NCBI RefSeq assembly: GCF_900116445.1
Contig: NZ_FPBH01000009.1
Location: 1-64,000, forward strand
Source: Paraburkholderia aspalathi
GTDB taxonomy: Bacteria > Pseudomonadota > Gammaproteobacteria > Burkholderiales > Burkholderiaceae
Direction: 5' to 3'
DNA length: 64,000 nt
In this document: positions 17,772 through 26,255 of the stretch, piece by piece
How positions within the stretch are numbered: the stretch's first letter is position 1
Layout: every line of letters starts with the position of its first letter
The notes under the pieces: model-generated
Told to the model about the DNA's origin: nothing
Databases searched by the model: none
What the model saw: the letters and a program-made list of their open reading frames with translations, nothing else
Position numbers and translations under genes: made by a program

Positions 17772-18797
17772 ATGCTGATCGACGTCCACGCCCATCTTTT
17801 CACCCCCGCGATGCTCAAGCGTCACGAGTTCTGGGGCCCCTTCATGAAGACCAAAGGCCTGACTGTGGGTCATTTTTCGCTCGGCACGACGCAACCGTCG
17901 AAAGCGCGCGACGACGAAGAAGCCGAAGCGAATCTGCTCGCGCGTATGACACACGAGGCGCGCCGCAAGCTGATGACCGAGCGTGGCGTCGACAAGCTGG
18001 TGCTGTCCACGCCGTCGCATGCGTTCATGTACTGGGCCGGCGAATTCGGCGACGAATACGCGCGCATCTGTAACGACGAACTCTCGGCCTTTTGCGCCAA
18101 GGACCCGGAACATTTCGCGTTCTGGGCGCATGCGAACCTCGCCAATCCGGCCGAGGCCGCGCGCGAAATCGAACGCGCGGTGACGCAGCTCGGTGCAAAG
18201 GGCGTGTGTGTGGGCGGCGCCAATTTCAATGGTCTGGAAGCGTATAGCGAAGAACTGTTCCCGGTGTGGGAGCAGCTCGAAAAACTCGATGCGCCGATCA
18301 TGGTGCACGGCTTCAACCAGTCGATCTACTGGGGCGAAAATCATACCAACGACAAGTTCGAGACCACGTCGATCGTCGGCGACTGCTTCGACGAGACGCT
18401 GTTCTTCTGGAATCTGATCAACGGCGGCGCGCTCGATACGTTCCCCGGCTTGAAGACCTACATCACGCACGCGGGCGGCATGGCGATTTTCCAGCTTGGA
18501 CGCCTGAACGATCTCAATCGCGTGATGGCGCCAGACTCGCGCAACAAGCGTCCGGTGATGGACTATCTGCCGAACTTCTACTTCGACCTCGATGTGCACG
18601 CAACTGGCTTGCGCCGCGGCGTGGTGGAGGTGGTGGGTGCGGACAACCTGCTGTACGGCACGAACTTCGGCGGCGCGTACGATCATGGCGATCTGACCGA
18701 AGGCCTCGGACTGTCGGAGACGGACCGCGAGAAGATCCGTAGCGGCAATGCCATCAAGCTGCTGAAGCTTGACGTCAGCGAGCAGGTCGCCGCCTGA
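17772..18797 (+). CDS. Amidohydrolase (ACMSD-like) family protein
   Basis: The 341-residue protein opens with DVHAHLF, the metal-binding HxH of amidohydrolase family 2, and has further conserved segments (VHGFNQS, YITHAGGMAI with a metal-ligand His, and YGTNFGGAY). Family members decarboxylate or hydrolyse ring-cleavage products, as ACMSD does. It is about 45 percent identical by eye to the protein at 36705-37787, suggesting paralogues for related intermediates. It directly precedes the split Rieske pair. The start follows AGGAGAAAGTCCC. Confidence 0.83.
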   Translation: MLIDVHAHLFTPAMLKRHEFWGPFMKTKGLTVGHFSLGTTQPSKARDDEEAEANLLARMTHEARRKLMTERGVDKLVLSTPSHAFMYWAGEFGDEYARICNDELSAFCAKDPEHFAFWAHANLANPAEAAREIERAVTQLGAKGVCVGGANFNGLEAYSEELFPVWEQLEKLDAPIMVHGFNQSIYWGENHTNDKFETTSIVGDCFDETLFFWNLINGGALDTFPGLKTYITHAGGMAIFQLGRLNDLNRVMAPDSRNKRPVMDYLPNFYFDLDVHATGLRRGVVEVVGADNLLYGTNFGGAYDHGDLTEGLGLSETDREKIRSGNAIKLLKLDVSEQVAA

Positions 18798-18909
18798 AGC
18801 AGTAGCGCGGGAAGAAGCAAAGCGCGCAAAGAAGTCTGCAACGCGCAACGGCACGGTGCCTCGTGGCGCCGTGCCGACTGTACCCAATAAAAAAGACGGA
18901 GACACGCGC

Positions 18910-19854
18910 ATGACGACAGGCAACTGGTGGACGGTGGCCCTTCGGGAATCGGTGACAGGCGAGAAGCCGCTCGCGGTGATGTGCAATGGTGAGGCACTGG
19001 TGTTGTTTCGCAATGCGGCGGGCGAACTGTGCGCGCTGGAGGATCGGTGTCCGCATCGGCGCGTGCCGCTTGCACTCGGCACGGTCACGCCGAAAGGACT
19101 GCAATGCGGATATCACGGCTGGACCTTCAACGGCACGACCGGAATGTGCGCCACGATTCCGAATCTGCGTGAGGACGAGCGCGTGCCGTCGCGTTACGGC
19201 GCGCGGGCCTATCGGGTTGCCGAAAGCAATGGCTTCGTACACGTGTGGTTAGGCGAGGGCAGCCCCGTCGACTCGCCGCTGCCGGGCGTGGACTATCAGC
19301 CGCAGGGTACCGAGTTCAGCGGCGCCGCGGTAGTCAACATCGCGCACGACGAATATCTCGCGGCGATGCTGGACGGCCCCGAATGCCTGCTCGAATTCGG
19401 CAGCGTGCGTATGACCGATTTCTTCCTCGGCGACCCACGCGTGGAAGCAGGGCGTCTCGTGGTCGATCGCGGCGCGATGTGGAAGACGCGGATGTTGCCG
19501 CCGGCTTTCGTCATCGATCATCCGCTGATTGTGCGCACGGCGGTGCCGCTCGAGGGCGGCACGATCAGCGTCGAACTGCTGGACGCGGATGAAATGCCGC
19601 TCGTGACCTTGTGCATCGCCTCCAGTGCTAATCGGCGCGGCACCATCAGCCTGTGCTGGCGCGGCTTCAGACACGATACGCGCGTGGCCGGCGCGCCGCT
19701 GCGCTGGCATATCGCCCGGGCTCGCGCACGCGCGCCGTTCCGGATCCATTCAATGATCGACGGCGCTGCGCTGGCTAAGTTGCTGGTGGCGCCGTCGCGG
19801 GATCTGGCCGCGGCACGCGCCGCACGGCGTACGCCTTTGAGCGAGGCCGCCTGA
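18910..19854 (+). CDS. Rieske-domain subunit with degenerate mononuclear-iron site
   Basis: The 314-residue protein has an intact Rieske motif, CPH at 47-49 and CGYH at 66-69, so a [2Fe-2S] cluster is expected. The catalytic domain aligns with its neighbour's D-x-x-H-x4-H iron site, but here Asp155 is followed by Glu158 and Phe163 where both iron-binding histidines should be. The protein should therefore carry electrons but not activate oxygen alone. The bridging aspartate is kept. The next gene, 33 bases on, has the reverse defect. The start at 18910 follows CGGAGACACGCGC; an ORF extending to 18769 overlaps the amidohydrolase and is rejected. Confidence 0.8.
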   Translation: MTTGNWWTVALRESVTGEKPLAVMCNGEALVLFRNAAGELCALEDRCPHRRVPLALGTVTPKGLQCGYHGWTFNGTTGMCATIPNLREDERVPSRYGARAYRVAESNGFVHVWLGEGSPVDSPLPGVDYQPQGTEFSGAAVVNIAHDEYLAAMLDGPECLLEFGSVRMTDFFLGDPRVEAGRLVVDRGAMWKTRMLPPAFVIDHPLIVRTAVPLEGGTISVELLDADEMPLVTLCIASSANRRGTISLCWRGFRHDTRVAGAPLRWHIARARARAPFRIHSMIDGAALAKLLVAPSRDLAAARAARRTPLSEAA

Positions 19855-19887
19855 GTTGTTTCCCATTTCGCCAAGGAGCATCGCACG

Positions 19888-20958
19888 ATGAATGCCGTCA
19901 CCGAAACACTCGCCGCCGATCCGGCCAATGCCGCAGCCGACCCTGCGGCCACATCGTCCAGATCCGCGCGCCGCGACTGGACCCCGCTCAACTACGATTT
20001 GCGCGACGCCTGGTTCCCGGTCTCGCATAGCCGCGACGCGACGGCAAAGCCGATTCGCCGCATCGTCCATTCGCAGCCGTATTTTCTGTGGCGGGACCAC
20101 GCGGGCAAGCCGTTCGCCGCCGAGTTTCGTCCGGAACAACTGGACCAGCGCCATGCGCAGGCCAGTGCGTTCACTGGCGGCTCGGGTTTCTATCCGGTGG
20201 TGGAGCGCTATGGCTATATCTGGGCGTGGTACGGCAATCCGGATAACGCCGACGAGCAATTGCTGCCGCACATTCCGTTTCTGCCGCTCGACGGCAGCTT
20301 GCCCGGTTATACGCAACGTACGGTGCGCTTCGATTCGACCTCGGCACTCTCGATCGAAAACCTGATCGATCTCACGCATGCCGATTTTCTGCACGCCAAT
20401 ACGATCGGCGACGGCGCGTCCGAGTCCGACATCGTCGAAACGGAATGGACTTCGGAGACGGTTACGCGCACCCGCATCGTGACGCAGAAGTCGGTGGCGC
20501 CGATCATGCGCTGGGTCGGCGGCGTGCGCGCGAAGTACCAGGATTTTCGTGCAGTGCTGCACGTGCATTTGCGCAGCAACGTGTGCATTTCCTATCCCCG
20601 TTTCCGGCCCGGCTACGACGTGCCGAATTTGCAACCGTTCGTGCCGGTCGGCCGCCATCGCTCACGCTGCGACGTTACCTTCAATACGACGGCAGCGCCG
20701 ATTCCGTTGCGCTATGTGATGCCGCGAATCGCGTTCGTGATCCAGCCGCAGGACAACTCGGTGATCCGGCCGCAAAACGAGCGCTATTTCGACCCGGACG
20801 ACCGGCTCGATCTGCATTCGCGTTTCGACGCACCGGGTACGCGCTATCGTTTTCTGATGGATCAACTGGTGCAACGGCAGGCGCGCGGCGACTTCTCGTA
20901 CGGATCGGACGCGGAACCGGGACGCGATATCCGTGCGCTGCTCGGGATGGTGGATTGA
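19888..20958 (+). CDS. Oxygenase subunit with mononuclear-iron site but no Rieske cluster
   Basis: The 356-residue protein keeps the Rieske-oxygenase catalytic domain with Asp161, His164 and His169 in the usual D-x-x-H-x4-H arrangement and a likely third ligand Asp289 (in QDNSVIRPQ). Its N-terminal domain has the typical beginning (DAWFPVSHSRD, FLWRDHAGKPF) and end (YGYIWAWYG). Between them the whole CPHR...CxYHGW loop is missing, replaced by about 20 residues without any cysteine, so it cannot hold a Rieske cluster. Together with the preceding gene it makes one complete set of redox sites. The nearest precedent is NdmC in caffeine demethylation, which also lacks its own cluster. Confidence 0.8.
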   Translation: MNAVTETLAADPANAAADPAATSSRSARRDWTPLNYDLRDAWFPVSHSRDATAKPIRRIVHSQPYFLWRDHAGKPFAAEFRPEQLDQRHAQASAFTGGSGFYPVVERYGYIWAWYGNPDNADEQLLPHIPFLPLDGSLPGYTQRTVRFDSTSALSIENLIDLTHADFLHANTIGDGASESDIVETEWTSETVTRTRIVTQKSVAPIMRWVGGVRAKYQDFRAVLHVHLRSNVCISYPRFRPGYDVPNLQPFVPVGRHRSRCDVTFNTTAAPIPLRYVMPRIAFVIQPQDNSVIRPQNERYFDPDDRLDLHSRFDAPGTRYRFLMDQLVQRQARGDFSYGSDAEPGRDIRALLGMVD

Positions 20959-20989
20959 CACGGCTCGCGGGCGTGTGTTGAAAAGAACC

Positions 20990-21010
20990 GCGGGCATGCA
21001 TGACGCCCGC
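20990..21010 (-). terminator. Hairpin between convergent operons
   Basis: GCGGGC (20990-20995) pairs with GCCCGC (21005-21010) across a 9-base loop in the 60-base gap between the convergent split-Rieske and hydrolase genes. A T-rich tract (TTCTTTT) follows on the minus strand, so it is more likely to end transcripts of the minus operon. The stem is short. Confidence 0.4.
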
Positions 21011-21018
21011 CTACTTTG

Positions 21019-21888
21019 CTAGCGCGCGCGGACGAACTCGCGACAGAGTTCGAAGAACGGATGCGCGCGGTTCGCGAAGGCCTGTACCACGTCGAAATGA
21101 TCGCAGTGATCGATCCGATAATGCGGCACGAAACGCTGTGCATTGCCGAATGCCGTTTCGTAAGCGCGGGCCTGCTGATGAAACGCCGCCGTCTCGGCGC
21201 CGCCTACCGCGATCAGTTGCGGCGCGTCGGTCGCGGGCGAATGCCGTAGCGCGCTCACGGCGCGCGCCTGCTTTCGATCGAGCCGCAGGCCTTCGTTAAT
21301 CGAGGTGTCGCACAGTGGCTCCAGGTCGAACAGCGCCGAGATCAGGATCGCGCCGCTGAGCATCGGCTTCGGTAAATCATCGCCGAGCGTATCCCAGTGC
21401 GTGGCCATCATTCGTGCGGCCAGGTGGCCGCCCGCCGAATGGCCGCTGACGAACCAGCGCTCGCGCGAGCACCCGAGCTCGCCGGCGTGACGCCACAGCC
21501 ACGCCAGCGCCCGCTGCGACTGCGCGACGATCTCTTCGACCGAAACCGCCGGGCACAGCGTGTAGTTCACGAGTACGACCGATACGCCCTCGGCCACGAA
21601 CGGCTCGGCTACGAAGCTGTACACCGACTTGTCGCCGCGTTGCCAGAAGCCGCCGTGAAAGAAGATCAGCAGCGGCGAATCGGCGGACGCGGCGCGAAAG
21701 TAGTCCAGACGATCCCGTTCGTCCGGGCCGTACGCCACGTCCAGTTGCGCGCCGGCCAAGCGCCTGAAGGTGGCTGAACGTGCCAGCCATTCCTGCAGCA
21801 GGCTGGCCTCGAAATCGGGGCGCAGCAGGCGCATGTTGAATTGCGCTTCGAGTTCGGCGGACGGCGGAGTCGTGGTGGACAGCGTCAT
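21019..21888 (-). CDS. Alpha/beta-hydrolase (kynurenine-formamidase/esterase-like)
   Basis: The 289-residue hydrolase has the oxyanion-hole motif FFHGGFWQRG and the nucleophile elbow GHSAGGH, with a likely acid at SALFDLEPL and the catalytic His in IDHCDHFD. This is the layout of arylformamidase-like esterases of the hormone-sensitive lipase group. It is the last gene of the minus-strand module with the ThDP decarboxylase, aldehyde dehydrogenase, FAH and RraA genes, and could hydrolyse an ester, lactone or formamide intermediate. Confidence 0.83.
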   Translation of the reverse strand: MTLSTTTPPSAELEAQFNMRLLRPDFEASLLQEWLARSATFRRLAGAQLDVAYGPDERDRLDYFRAASADSPLLIFFHGGFWQRGDKSVYSFVAEPFVAEGVSVVLVNYTLCPAVSVEEIVAQSQRALAWLWRHAGELGCSRERWFVSGHSAGGHLAARMMATHWDTLGDDLPKPMLSGAILISALFDLEPLCDTSINEGLRLDRKQARAVSALRHSPATDAPQLIAVGGAETAAFHQQARAYETAFGNAQRFVPHYRIDHCDHFDVVQAFANRAHPFFELCREFVRAR

Positions 21889-21895
21889 GGCGTGG

Positions 21896-22501
21896 TCACA
21901 GCGGAGCGAAGCCGAGCGCCTGACGGAAGCGATTCTTCACGAAGACACCATCGCGTGAGGGCAACGCGCGCGGCAGCTCGTCCGCTTTGATATGCACCTG
22001 CGCGAAGTTCAGTCCTGCACGCGCGTTGATCCGGGCGGCCAACGCCTCGACGCCGTCGAGCGAGTGAATTTCGGCGGCCTGTTCGATGCCGCATGCCCGC
22101 GCCACCTGCGCGAGCCTCGTCCCAAGACTGCTATGGCTGCGCTGCATGCCGGTTTCGCCGAAGTGGCCGTTGTCCAGTACGACCACGGACAGATTGGGCG
22201 GCTGCTGTGCACCGGCGGTCGCGAGGCTGCCCACGCCCATCAATTGTTCGCCGTCACCGGTAATCGTCAGTACCGGGCGCTCCGGTTGAGCGAGCGCGAG
22301 GCCCAGCGCGATGGAGGTCGAGCCGCCCATTGCGCCCCAGAGATAGAAGTAACGGTCCGAGTCGCCTGACGCGAACACATCGTAAGTCGGCGAACCGAGA
22401 CCCGTCACCACCAGCGCGTTCGGGCACAGCGCGAGCAGACGCGCGACGAATTCGCGGCGATCGATCGACGCGGATGAAGTGATGGAAGACGAGGTGTTCA
22501 T
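21896..22501 (-). CDS. ThDP-dependent decarboxylase, beta (cofactor-binding) subunit
   Basis: The 201-residue protein carries the ThDP/Mg motif: GDGEQLMG, then LDNGHFGETG about 25 residues later. It resembles the C-terminal domain of sulfopyruvate/phosphonopyruvate decarboxylases (ComE type). Its ATG at 22501 overlaps the stop of the alpha-subunit gene by 4 bases. It should decarboxylate a 2-oxo acid to an aldehyde, which the adjacent aldehyde dehydrogenase could oxidise. The 112-residue upstream extension of the ORF overlaps the alpha gene and is rejected. Confidence 0.83.
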   Translation of the reverse strand: MNTSSSITSSASIDRREFVARLLALCPNALVVTGLGSPTYDVFASGDSDRYFYLWGAMGGSTSIALGLALAQPERPVLTITGDGEQLMGVGSLATAGAQQPPNLSVVVLDNGHFGETGMQRSHSSLGTRLAQVARACGIEQAAEIHSLDGVEALAARINARAGLNFAQVHIKADELPRALPSRDGVFVKNRFRQALGFAPL

Positions 22502-23034
22502 TTGCGTTCCCACTTTTTGCGTCCGATGAGGCGCTGCGACAGCAGCACGGCAACTTGCTGACCGCCTTCGAAGGCAGCGTCGAGTCCAGCGGACACCATG
22601 TCTTCGACTTCTTCGGGCGTCGAGGCGCGCAGGACGGTGATGCCCATCAGTTCGAGCGCTGCCTGGGTTGCCTGACCCATCGGGCATTGCCACGGGTTGA
22701 ACTCGGCATACTCGCCACGCATCGTCACCAGCGTCAGAAATGGGAAGCGACAGCTCTGCAACAGCGAGAACATGTTCACGCAATTGCCCACGCCGCTGCT
22801 TTGCATCAGCAGTACCGCGCGCTGGCCACCGAGCCATGCGCCGCTCGTGAGCGCGACGCCTTCCTCTTCGGTGGTGAGCACGATGTCGCGCATCTGCGGG
22901 TCCTGCTGGACGCGGCGGATCACGTGCGCGTGGCCGGCATCCGGCACGTAGGCGACCTGGCGTACGCCGCCGCCCTTCAGAATGGAGAAGATGTTCTCCT
23001 GCCAGTTCGATACTGGCGACTCGGTTGTGCTCAT
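22498..23034 (-). CDS. ThDP-dependent decarboxylase, alpha (pyrimidine-binding) subunit
   Basis: The 178-residue protein matches the N-terminal PYR domain of ThDP enzymes in the sulfopyruvate decarboxylase ComD group: VRQVAYVPDAG, TTEEEGVALTSGAWLGG (with the ThDP-activating Glu) and MQSSGVGNCVNMF. The start follows GAGGAGAC. With the downstream beta subunit it makes a split decarboxylase. No sulfonate genes are nearby, so a terpenoid-derived 2-oxo acid is a more likely substrate than sulfopyruvate. Confidence 0.83.
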   Translation of the reverse strand: MSTTESPVSNWQENIFSILKGGGVRQVAYVPDAGHAHVIRRVQQDPQMRDIVLTTEEEGVALTSGAWLGGQRAVLLMQSSGVGNCVNMFSLLQSCRFPFLTLVTMRGEYAEFNPWQCPMGQATQAALELMGITVLRASTPEEVEDMVSAGLDAAFEGGQQVAVLLSQRLIGRKKWERK

Positions 23035-23156
23035 GTCTCCTCGTGAATCCGTGAATGTGTAGCGCTATGCTAGGGCGAGAGACAGACGCAACGCCAATAA
23101 CAAAGGTTGCTGGTGATATCAGCTTTTGGCATGGACGTGCACAGCGCCTTGCGCCC

Positions 23157-24635
23157 TCAACGCATCACGAACGGATTGGCGCTGCCCGCTCCCGTGTTGA
23201 TCCACACACTCTTGGTTTGCAGGTACGCGTGGATCGCCTGGGCGCCGTTTTCGCGTCCCAGGCCGGAATCCTTATAGCCGCCGAACGGCGACATGAAACT
23301 GACCGCACGATAGGCGTTGACCCAGACGGTGCCGGCCTGGAGCCGCTCCGACACGCGAAACGCGCGGCCAATGTCCGATGTCCAGACCCCCGAACCGAGT
23401 CCGAAGCGCACGTCGTTGGCAATGCGCAGCGCATCGTCTTCGTCCCTGAATCGGATGATTGATAGGACCGGGCCGAACACCTCTTCCTGGGCGATACGCA
23501 TGCCGTTGTCGACGTCGCCGAAAATAGTCGGTTCGACGAACCAGCCGCGTCCGCATTCGGGCCGCGTTCCTGCGCTGCCGCCTAGCAGGAGCGTGGCGCC
23601 CTCGCTCTGTGCGGCATTGATGTAGTGCAGCACCTTGTCGTATTGGGGACGCGTGGTAATCGGGCCGACCTGTGTATCCGCCGACATCGGATCACCCATG
23701 CGCGCCGTGCGGGCGAGATTCAACAATCGCTCGACGAAGGTGTCGTAGATCGAGTCCTGCAGCAACAGCCGTGAACCGGCAATACAGGTTTGTCCGGTCG
23801 CGGCGAAGATGCCGGCGACCGCGCCGTTGACGGCGTCGTCGAGATTCGCATCGGCGAACACGATGTTCGGCGACTTGCCGCCCAGTTCCAGACTCACGTG
23901 CTTGAAGTGACGCGCGGCGGTTTCGTTGATCGCGCGGCCAGTGCTGTCTGCGCCGGTGAAGGTAATTTTACGCACCAGCGGATGCTCGACGAGGGCCGCG
24001 CCCACATCACGCCCAAAGCCGGTCACGACGTTGACCACGCCGGGCGGAAAGCCGGCCTCGGCAAACAGCCTGACGAACTCCAGCGTGGACGCAGAAGTGA
24101 ATTCCGACGGCTTGATCACGGCCGTGCAACCCGCGGCGAGGGCCGGCGCAATCTTCCACGCAGTGAGCAGCAACGGCGAGTTCCACGGCGTAATCGCCGC
24201 AACCACGCCAAGCGGTTCATGGCGCGTGAAGTTGAAGAAGCCCTTTTTGTCGAGCGGAATCACGCTGCCTTCGATCTTGTCCGCGAGGCCGCCGAAGTAA
24301 TAGAACCACTGCGGAATGTAGTTCAGTTGTCCGGCCATTTCGGCAAACAGCTTGCCGTTGTCGCGCACTTCTGTGGCAGCAAGCTTCTGCGCGTCGCGCG
24401 CGATCAGATCGCCCAGCCGGCGCAGCAGTTCGCCGCGTTGTGTCGCAGTCAATTGCGGCCATGCGCCGGTCGTAAAGGCGCGGTGCGCGGCTTGCACGGC
24501 AAGGTCGGCGTCGCCGGCGGAGCCTTCGGCGATTTCCGCCCATGCGTCGCCGGTGTACGGGTTGTGCGATTCGAACCAGCGTTGGCTTTGCGGCGGCGCA
24601 TCCTGGCCGTCGATGTAATGCACGTAGCGTTGCAT
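23157..24635 (-). CDS. Aldehyde dehydrogenase
   Basis: The 492-residue NAD(P)-dependent aldehyde dehydrogenase has ITPWNSPLL, ELGGKSPNIVF (catalytic Glu) and GQTCIAGSRL (catalytic Cys), with the late motif EEVFGPVLSI. It begins at 24635, MQRYVHYIDG; the extra 35 residues of the ORF are not family-like. It lies 122 bases upstream of the ThDP decarboxylase genes in the same direction and would oxidise the aldehyde they release. It resembles 5-carboxymethyl-2-hydroxymuconate semialdehyde and betaine aldehyde dehydrogenases. Confidence 0.88.
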   Translation of the reverse strand: MQRYVHYIDGQDAPPQSQRWFESHNPYTGDAWAEIAEGSAGDADLAVQAAHRAFTTGAWPQLTATQRGELLRRLGDLIARDAQKLAATEVRDNGKLFAEMAGQLNYIPQWFYYFGGLADKIEGSVIPLDKKGFFNFTRHEPLGVVAAITPWNSPLLLTAWKIAPALAAGCTAVIKPSEFTSASTLEFVRLFAEAGFPPGVVNVVTGFGRDVGAALVEHPLVRKITFTGADSTGRAINETAARHFKHVSLELGGKSPNIVFADANLDDAVNGAVAGIFAATGQTCIAGSRLLLQDSIYDTFVERLLNLARTARMGDPMSADTQVGPITTRPQYDKVLHYINAAQSEGATLLLGGSAGTRPECGRGWFVEPTIFGDVDNGMRIAQEEVFGPVLSIIRFRDEDDALRIANDVRFGLGSGVWTSDIGRAFRVSERLQAGTVWVNAYRAVSFMSPFGGYKDSGLGRENGAQAIHAYLQTKSVWINTGAGSANPFVMR

Positions 24636-24676
24636 GTCGATTCCTGTTTCGAAAGAGGGCGTGACAGCGAGCCCGC

Positions 24677-25450
24677 TCAAGCGGCTTCGTCGACCACCGG
24701 ATTGCGCAGCGTGCCGATGCCTTCGATCGTGATGTCGCAAAGGTCGCCGCCGTTAAGCGGCCCGACGCCGGATGGCGTGCCGGTGAGGATTACGTCACCG
24801 GGCAGCAGGGTGAGCGCCTGACTCAGATAGGACACGATGAAGGGCACGGAGAAGAGCAGGTCCGACGTGTTGCCGTCCTGGCGTTGGGTGCCGTTGACGC
24901 TCGACTGCACGCGCAAATTGCCGGCATCGAGTCCCGTGGCGATGACGGGTCCGAGCGGGCAAAAGGTATCGAAGGCCTTGCCGACCAGCAAACACCCGTA
25001 GCTCATTTCGCGGTTCTGGATCACACGCTCGCTCACATCGTTCGCGCAGGTGTAGCCGAACACGTAGTCGAGCGCATGGGCGATATCGATACGACGGCCC
25101 TTTTTGCCGATCACGATGGCAAGCTCCGCTTCGTGATGAACCACCTGGGCCTCGCGCGGCCGGACGATGGCTTCATCCGGGCCGATGGCCGCTGTCGTCG
25201 GCATCATGAAGAACTGCGGAATCTCAGGCGTCTTCGCGCCAGCCTCGGCGATATGACCGACGTAGTTCATGCCAACCGCGAAAAGTCTCGGCACGGGCAG
25301 TGGGCAGAGAAGTTTCGCGTCAGCCAACGCATCTGTCTGACCGACCGGTATGATGCCATCGAAGGGCGAGCCGCTCAGGCGCTCCAGATGCTCGCCTTCG
25401 AGCACACCATAGTGAACGGCGTCATGCAGACGATAGCGGGCGATTTTCAT
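24677..25450 (-). CDS. Fumarylacetoacetate hydrolase family protein
   Basis: The 257-residue FAH-fold enzyme has HHEAELAIVIG for the metal-binding glutamates and NDVSERVIQ, and the C-terminal ILTGTPSGVGPL. Its length fits the isomerase/decarboxylase HpcE-like group acting on 2-oxo-hept-enedioate-type products of ring cleavage. It begins at 25450 (MKIARYR). It is 41 bases upstream of the aldehyde dehydrogenase gene and 19 bases downstream of the RraA-like gene, so the three form one unit. Confidence 0.85.
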   Translation of the reverse strand: MKIARYRLHDAVHYGVLEGEHLERLSGSPFDGIIPVGQTDALADAKLLCPLPVPRLFAVGMNYVGHIAEAGAKTPEIPQFFMMPTTAAIGPDEAIVRPREAQVVHHEAELAIVIGKKGRRIDIAHALDYVFGYTCANDVSERVIQNREMSYGCLLVGKAFDTFCPLGPVIATGLDAGNLRVQSSVNGTQRQDGNTSDLLFSVPFIVSYLSQALTLLPGDVILTGTPSGVGPLNGGDLCDITIEGIGTLRNPVVDEAA

Positions 25451-25469
25451 GGGGTGTCCTGAGGGTCTT

Positions 25470-26120
25470 CTACAGCTTGCCGAACTCGAGGAAGGCGTCA
25501 TATGGATCGCGGCCACCGCGAATGGCGGTACGCATGCGTGAATCCGTGCTCATGGTCTTGACCGTTTCGGTGATGACGAACTCCGCGTGTTCGCGCTCGA
25601 TCAGAAGCGTGCCGTCGCGATCGCCAAGCAGGTAGTCGCCCGGAGACACCGTGACACCGCCGATGACCACCGGTACATCGGTGGCTTCCAGGCGCCAGCT
25701 GCCGACGATGTCGATCGGGCTGGCATAGCGGGCGAAAACCGGAAAGCCGATGGCTTCGATTTCGTCTGCATCGCGTGAACCGCCGTCGATGTAGTAACCG
25801 CGGATGCCGCGCTGCTTGAGGGCCTCGGCGGCGAGATCGCCCATCGCCGAGCGCGCGTGGTCATGCGGCTGGCACACCACGACGTGATCGCGCGGGGCGC
25901 CTGAGAGAACCCTGGAGATGAAGAGTTCGAGCGATTCGCTGACCGAGATGGTCGGATCGGCGCGGCCGGTAACGGTAAATACCGACCCGGCGAGCTTCAT
26001 ATTGGGTGCAAGGCCTTTGATGTCGCGCGGCAATTCGTGGACGGGCAGGCCATGGATGCGCAGGACATCGAAAAGACCAGGGGTGTTGCAGGTGGCCAGT
26101 TGATCGGCGAGTGAGGTCAT
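25470..26120 (-). CDS. RraA-like / HMG-CHA aldolase family protein
   Basis: The 216-residue protein has the RraA-family core: GDLAAEALKQRGIRGYYIDG, then GSRDADEI with the Arg-Asp pair used to bind substrate and metal in 4-hydroxy-4-methyl-2-oxoglutarate/4-carboxy-4-hydroxy-2-oxoadipate aldolases, and FPVFAR. A class II pyruvate aldolase or oxaloacetate-type decarboxylase is likelier than an RNase E regulator in this context. The start at 26120 removes a 36-residue non-homologous extension. It is the first gene of the minus-strand module. Confidence 0.83.
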   Translation of the reverse strand: MTSLADQLATCNTPGLFDVLRIHGLPVHELPRDIKGLAPNMKLAGSVFTVTGRADPTISVSESLELFISRVLSGAPRDHVVVCQPHDHARSAMGDLAAEALKQRGIRGYYIDGGSRDADEIEAIGFPVFARYASPIDIVGSWRLEATDVPVVIGGVTVSPGDYLLGDRDGTLLIEREHAEFVITETVKTMSTDSRMRTAIRGGRDPYDAFLEFGKL

Positions 26121-26255
26121 TGGAGTTCTCTTTGCCAAAGGGCGGAAACGCGGATGAGCGCGTGCGGTGTCTTGTCTCCTGGCGGCGCATCCGTGGCTAA
26201 GGGATTCTAGGAGCCGTGCCGGCGGCATGTCGAATCACAAAATTTGATGTACCTA

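Noticed and set aside
22498..23034. Sulfopyruvate decarboxylase of coenzyme M or sulfonate metabolism
   Set aside because: The family resemblance is real, but no sulfolactate, sulfonate or coenzyme M genes occur in the window.
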